A stretch of 64,000 bases of DNA, taken from positions 8,560,530 to 8,624,529 of the forward strand of contig CM053264.1 of the NCBI GenBank assembly GCA_028583405.1, read 5' to 3'. This document shows, piece by piece, positions 59,401 to 64,000 of this stretch (position 1 is the stretch's first letter; the number at the start of each line of letters is the position of its first letter). A model generated the notes under the pieces. It was not told the DNA's origin, did not search any database, and saw only the letters and a program-made list of their open reading frames with translations. Source of the DNA: Pogonophryne albipinna (lineage: Eukaryota; Chordata; Actinopteri; Perciformes; Artedidraconidae). The position numbers and the translations under genes are program-made.

Positions 59401-60102
59401 CGTCTGATAATAAAGAGATAAGTACCACATTTAATGGTTTTGTTTGATTTCCTCTAGGGATGTGGTTCTTTGAAAAAGGTAAGAAATCTTTAAAAGCATT
59501 TCAAATGTAGACTTAAAATACTTTTTTACGTAGCTTTTAATAAATAAAGAGTGAAGTCCATTAATGTATGACCATTTTGTAAGGGGTTATCTGAAAGGCA
59601 TTCTGGGAAATGTAGGATACGGCAGCATGATGAATGGTAGAATTTGACATGGCAGTATGAAAGAAAACGTGATAAATCATGACTTTATTTTCTGTTCTCT
59701 CTCTGCAGCATCCATGCCATGGGAAGCAGGTCAGTAACTCACTTATGGACACCGCAATGCTTTACATTTCAAACCATGGACATGTAAACATAACTTCTTC
59801 TATGTGTTTTCTGTTTTCTGTCCACCACTACAGACTTCTGGAGGAAGCACGAGAGACCACGTAGGTTTCACTCTGTCAGTTTCCCGTATTATTCATTTCT
59901 AACTCTATATTATAATAAAATAACTATATCATTACAGATGCTGCTGAATCTAATGGCACCGCTGCTCAAGAGGGATCAACAGAAGGTAAGATACTAAAAC
60001 AAATGCCCTGCTAGTCTCTAAATGTACTTTCTATTCATCTAAATCGATATGTGACTTTCTTTGACAGAGGGAACACCGATGAAACCAAATGACGAAGCAT
60101 GA
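56472..60102 (+). CDS. CD48/CD58/SLAM-like immunoglobulin superfamily receptor, 11 exons, 279 aa
   Basis: A type I membrane protein, probably on leukocytes, of the adhesion/costimulation type. Exons: 56472-56547, 57442-57591, 57684-57812, 57932-58089, 58682-58766, 58864-58953, 59458-59478, 59709-59729, 59834-59860, 59938-59985 and 60068-60102. The phases fit. A signal peptide (about 1-23) is followed by a V-like domain (about 26-118) that lacks the usual disulphide cysteines but keeps LNDSGLYTAEI. A C2-like domain (about 119-198) has four cysteines. One membrane span (about residues 207-225, LTVLIVLLVAVILTAII) precedes a roughly 53-residue tail built from five tiny exons. The tail has no tyrosine, so ITSM/ITIM signalling is absent. 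The family call is from domain style; CD48-, CD58- or SLAMF-like cannot be separated here. Confidence 0.8.
58260..58600 (+). repeat. possible LTR-like or interspersed repeat in intron 4 of the Ig receptor
   Basis: GTATAAATGTGTGG and, about 50 bases on, CCAATAAAAGCAC give a TATA/poly(A)-like arrangement that resembles the promoter/R region of an LTR. No boundaries or target duplication were found, so this is only a suggestion. Confidence 0.3.
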
Positions 60103-62828
60103 AGAGGAAATGTAGACGGGCACATATGTATTTACAGTACATATATTATTGAACAATGTGTAATAGTGGTGGCAGCTACATGCCTCAAATCATAATGAAG
60201 CAGCAAAGTGAGGGAAAATATATATTTTGTTTTTATAAATATATATTTTAGACACAAAACTGACAAGTGGATACAAAGGTCCATTTTATTAGTCTAAAAT
60301 ACTTGTTTAAGACCAGTAACAACCATTTTAAAGACAGAGTTTAATTGAGTCAATTTCTGTCAACAGTCAGCTTTTTGCGGTTAGGATACGTTTTTAAATA
60401 AAGGCGGTTTTTAAATATAGCACTTTTATGTTCAAAAACAGTTTCTCCAATGCAGTTGCCACAAACACTAAATAAGCGTATTTCTCTGACAACAACCTCT
60501 GCTGATAAAACCTTCCATTAGGATTAAGGTTATAATTAAAAACAATCAAGACGTATTATAAAGATGTCTTTCAAATGGGATAAAAAGGGGAACTTTCTGG
60601 CTGGACGACCACAATGCTGACTCAAGGGGAAAAGGGATAAGTGCCAAAATATTTTACATTTAGCATTTAAATGCAGAAATGTTACTTTTAAAATACTTGG
60701 AAGGGAAGTATTGAAGTTACTGCTGAACACTACAGTTGCAGTGCAGACATAAATAGTAGGAGAGATTTGGGATGTTCCTATGAGGCACCGAGGGGCCTCG
60801 AAGCTTAGACAATGCCAGGAAACCTTTGCAAAGCTCCCTTTCCTGAGATAAGACATCATACCTGACACCGACGGGTACCTCGAGCTCATAAAGCCAAGAA
60901 TTTCTGGAGCAGCCTCACAGTGTTGGAGAGGAGAGTGTGTGTCTGGGGAGGAAGTGCACTGATATCAGAGGGGGAAAGAGCCATTGTGTCCAACAAGCAA
61001 AGCATTGTACTGTAATGCAGCGAATACTACAGGAGGCGTGAACACAGACATTTCAAGCTTGGAATAAGTCAATCAGATATTTTTTGTGGGGTTTCCTTAA
61101 TGATTATTATCATTTACCAGATTGTTTTCTCTGCTTTTATTTTGGAATTGGTTGAAATGTGTGGTTTGTCTGTGGATGCAATAGATGGGAGTTACTAAAT
61201 GCTTGAAGACTTTAGCTTAGTATTTATTGTAGATTTATACAATGTAGATGTTTGCATGAAGGGATTTTGTATGGGCTGTGTGTGTAATAAAACTATTAGA
61301 AAATAATCCTGAAATGGACCTTATTATTTTATAACTATTTACAAAGCTTCGGTCTTTCATTTTTGTAAAACATAGTACAACATGTATCCACTTGAGGGCA
61401 GCAAGTGGACACAGTTCACTGTCACTTCAAGCCGCTGCAGACTTATTAAGAACGACGGTGTGTAATTTGTCTTCAACAAGGTTTTGTGAATAAAGGAGTT
61501 TAAAATGTCATCGTTATGTTTGATATTAATAAACCTATAAATTACCTTGCAGATTATATTGTATATTTGTTTCAGACAGAGGGTGAAAAGAGGTGCTGCA
61601 GTATGAGAAAAAGAAATACCTTTTTGGTCATTAAAGCATGGAGACATGTGACAGAGGTAAAAATACTAATATGAACCTGAAGAGGAGCAGTTTAACATTT
61701 AAAAAAAGATATGTTGTCAGACGCCAGTGTTCAGCTGTAGCAACAAAAGAAAAATGTACCTCCTAAGAAACGCAGAAAAACAAATAATCGGTGGAGTCTC
61801 TGTCTTCATGCTGAGGCTGCAGCTGAAAGAACAACTCTTACAAAGAAAGTCAATGATCAACATCTAAAATACATTTTTTACTTGTATATCTTAACCTGGT
61901 TGCAAGGATTTTACTGGCATTATCCTTGAAATTGACAATTTAGCAACACATTCAGTATCAGGGAATAGATTCATGTTATAAAATATTTTATTTGTGACTA
62001 AGAAATAAACATTTGATTAAAGTCAGAGTTTTTCCTTTACAGCAGTTGGACAGATTCACAGTCACATTATATTTCAGCAATGATTTCAATCAATAATTAT
62101 AATAGTCTGTATGCAAGTCAAAACACTACTGTTGTGTATAGTGTACACAAATCAGCATTTTTATAAAACTATTGAATGTCTGTGGTTCCTGTTTCATCAA
62201 TAATAGTTTCATGTGTTCCTATGTTCTCCGTTCTTTTTCCTGCAGGTTTTTATTAAACAAAACAGTCGTACTTGGACAAAAAATGAGCCGATAAGCAGCA
62301 AAACTAACTGCTGCTACGTTTTCCTATTGTCCGAAATATTCAATACAAATAAATCACACTATACATCATGCAACATAAAATCTGCAGCTTTAATTAATCT
62401 GATTGTATGAAAATTATGTAAAATGGGATTTTCCATACAGAAAGGTAAACTGTATCTTACTAAAAAAGATCCAAAAAGGCACTTATTATTATTTGTAACA
62501 TTAGGTAGGATAGGAGTGTGAATGAGAAGCGGTTTTCGAGTAATACTAGGTGATCACATAGTAATCATGGCGCAGCGTTTCAGATCAGTGAAACAGTACA
62601 GGTCAGCATCCTGTAAAAAAAAAAAGAAATAAAACGCCCTGTGCTTAAGATGATTTGTCTTGGTATAAAGTAAAAAAAACAAAGTGAAATGTACTCTTTT
62701 CAGTTACAAAAAGTTTCATGAAAGCACTTAATGATTAAGACTCACTTTAGTCTCCTCTGTGGACATCAGAGGGTTTAAAGGACCCAGTAAAATGTACGTC
62801 AGATATTCGTCGAAAACACTTCCCGTCG
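60103..62828. other. intergenic region between the Ig receptor and slc19a1
   Basis: The Ig receptor 3' UTR probably ends near AATAAA at 60397-60402. The remainder is AT-rich with no supported gene. It holds one copy of the short interspersed element (61560-61700) and single-base runs. Confidence 0.5.
61560..61700. repeat. short interspersed element copy
   Basis: GTTTCAGACAGAGGGTGAAA followed by AGAGGTGCTGCAG and AATATGAACCTGAAGAGGAG aligns with the 52890-53080 copy in the same orientation. Confidence 0.65.
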
Positions 62829-63644
62829 TTAAGCTTTGTCACTGTTGCCGTTAGATAAAGGTTCTACCTCTGAGTCCGCAGTCACCGGGCTGAGCTCTGT
62901 GGGCGTGGCCTGTTTGTTGGCCCCGGCCCCTTCCCTGGCCTCGTTTCTATAGTGACGGATGATGACCACAGCGGCGCAGACCAGGTATACCACGGTGAGG
63001 ATGGTGAAGTAAACGAAGTACACCAGGAACTGTAAGAGAAGACATCTTTGAATGAGTGGAGTCAATCATTTTAGAAATGTTATCGCGTTAATCACCATAA
63101 TACACAAGCTAAAGTAACAATGTGAAATAAAAGCTTACTAATTGATGTACTGGTGGTATGAGGCACATCTAAGGACACACACTGCCAGCGTTCAGGTAAT
63201 TCATGTCTGTTTTACCTGAGAGTGAACGTCCAGCCCCAGGCCTCTCTTGTCAGCAAATATGAGGTTGATGATGCTCTTCAGTATGGTCCCAAAAAACGTG
63301 TTGATGCCAAACACTAAGGCACACAGCTCCTTGTTGAGAGACGAGGCTATCTGGAACCTGTGAGGATTAAAGAACGGATGCATCAGTATTAAAGTATCCC
63401 GCTCCCCTTTCAGAAAATGTATTTTGATAACGTGTTTTAATTGTGACTCACGTGGCAATGGGCACCAGGCACTGGTAGAAGCCTCTGAAGAGGACGTAGG
63501 CGGCGTAGCAGATCCAGATGTTGTCGGTGGTTCCCATGAGGAGCAGCAGAGCCGCCTGCAGCGCTGTGATGACGCCGATCACCAGCTCGGACCACACGTT
63601 CCAGCGGATCGTCACAAAGCCGGCGGCGCAGGAGGTGATTGCAC
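62829..63644 (-). CDS. slc19a1: reduced folate transporter slc19a1, 3' three exons (partial)
   Basis: An SLC19 family carrier (major facilitator fold) that moves reduced folates across the plasma membrane by anion exchange. Minus-strand exons are 63644-63452, 63357-63216 and 63029-62829, in phase, ending TAA. The upstream exons lie beyond the right edge. FRGFYQCLVPIATFQIASSL, NKELCALVFGINTFFGTI and DKRGLGLDV are conserved near the C-terminal membrane segments. The LVPIATFQIASSL...KELCALVFG wording fits SLC19A1 better than the thiamine carriers SLC19A2/3. The visible part holds about four membrane spans and a short (about 45 aa) hydrophilic C-terminal tail ending SNGNSDKA. Mammalian SLC19A1 tails are longer. 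Confidence 0.9.
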
Positions 63645-64000
63645 CTGCAGGGAGAGAGACGTCCATTTAACTCTTGTAGTAGCCATCAATGTGTATCATC
63701 TGTTTGCTTAACAAAAGTAAAGAGATTTTGTTCAAACCAGGAGATTAACTTCAACTTATATGGAAGTTTTGTTCATTATTTACTTTTACAACATAACTTT
63801 TACTGCTTGCACGACGTCCAGGTTATTTAAACAAACTGCTACCTTTGTTCGTTACAGCTGATTAAAGGCCATTAATGATGACGAAACATTAAGTAACCGC
63901 TCAGCAGAATAAAAAGTTTAACGAGCAGTCGACAAAGGTTTTCACAACTGACGTAATTCCTCAGACTTTGATCTCTGGATTCAACGCAATATTGTTGTCT
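63645..64000 (-). other. slc19a1 intron
   Basis: Non-coding AT-rich sequence upstream of the last three exons. Its CTGCAG acceptor lies at about 63645-63650 on the minus strand. No other feature is seen. Confidence 0.6.

Noticed and set aside
60536..60889. 117-codon minus-strand frame
   Set aside because: No domain, no splice context and a composition typical of chance frames in AT-rich intergenic DNA.

Overview
The window looks like nuclear DNA of a ray-finned (teleost) fish. It has multi-exon genes with GT-AG introns and fish-like products, and very dense, often nested transposon debris: L2/CR1-type LINEs, class I endogenous retroviruses (ERVs), a Ty1/copia fragment, and hAT-like and TTAA-flanked non-autonomous DNA elements. 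A 12-kb minisatellite occupies almost a fifth of it. Nothing looks bacterial or plasmid-borne.

Layout. 1-3.8 kb: an L2-like LINE with two in-frame stops and a frameshift. 3.8-4.7 kb: decayed exons of a host gene family. 5.2-14.25 kb: ERV-A, with gag, pro, pol and a surface-only env, broken by stops and frameshifts. 14.3-17.9 kb: a second, shorter ERV fragment (ERV-B) carrying an LTR of a third family. 17.9-19.2 kb: an antisense LINE fragment. 20.0-24.8 kb: a 13-exon kynureninase gene (kynu), complete except that an 826-bp LTR with a 4-bp target duplication sits inside coding exon 12. 25.6-27.1 kb: a DNA element nested in another. 27.65-28.1 kb: tRNA-like remnants. 28.3-29.7 kb: small tandem repeats. 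29.8-41.9 kb: an array of a 15-bp unit, bracketed by direct copies of a 136-bp sequence. 43.3-46.1 kb: more tRNA-like remnants and nested inverted-repeat elements.

The right third is gene-rich. An intron-split insulin receptor substrate (IRS) family adaptor lies on the minus strand (46.7-49.2 kb). A Ty1/copia pol fragment lies inside a small interspersed repeat (50.35-51.94 kb). A 13-exon CYP4F-type cytochrome P450 (52.2-55.8 kb) encodes 537 aa. A CD48/CD58/SLAM-like immunoglobulin receptor (56.5-60.1 kb) encodes 279 aa. The 3' three exons of the reduced folate transporter slc19a1 (minus strand, 62.8-63.6 kb) run off the right edge.

The genes do not form one pathway. They are separate loci for tryptophan/kynurenine metabolism, insulin-type signalling, fatty-acid or eicosanoid omega-hydroxylation, immune adhesion and folate uptake. 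The observations most worth following up are the LTR inside a kynu coding exon and the 12-kb minisatellite with its higher-order duplications and flanking repeats. I did not find a convincing new multi-gene system. The very long open frames in the minisatellite follow from its 15-bp period and are not evidence of a gene.
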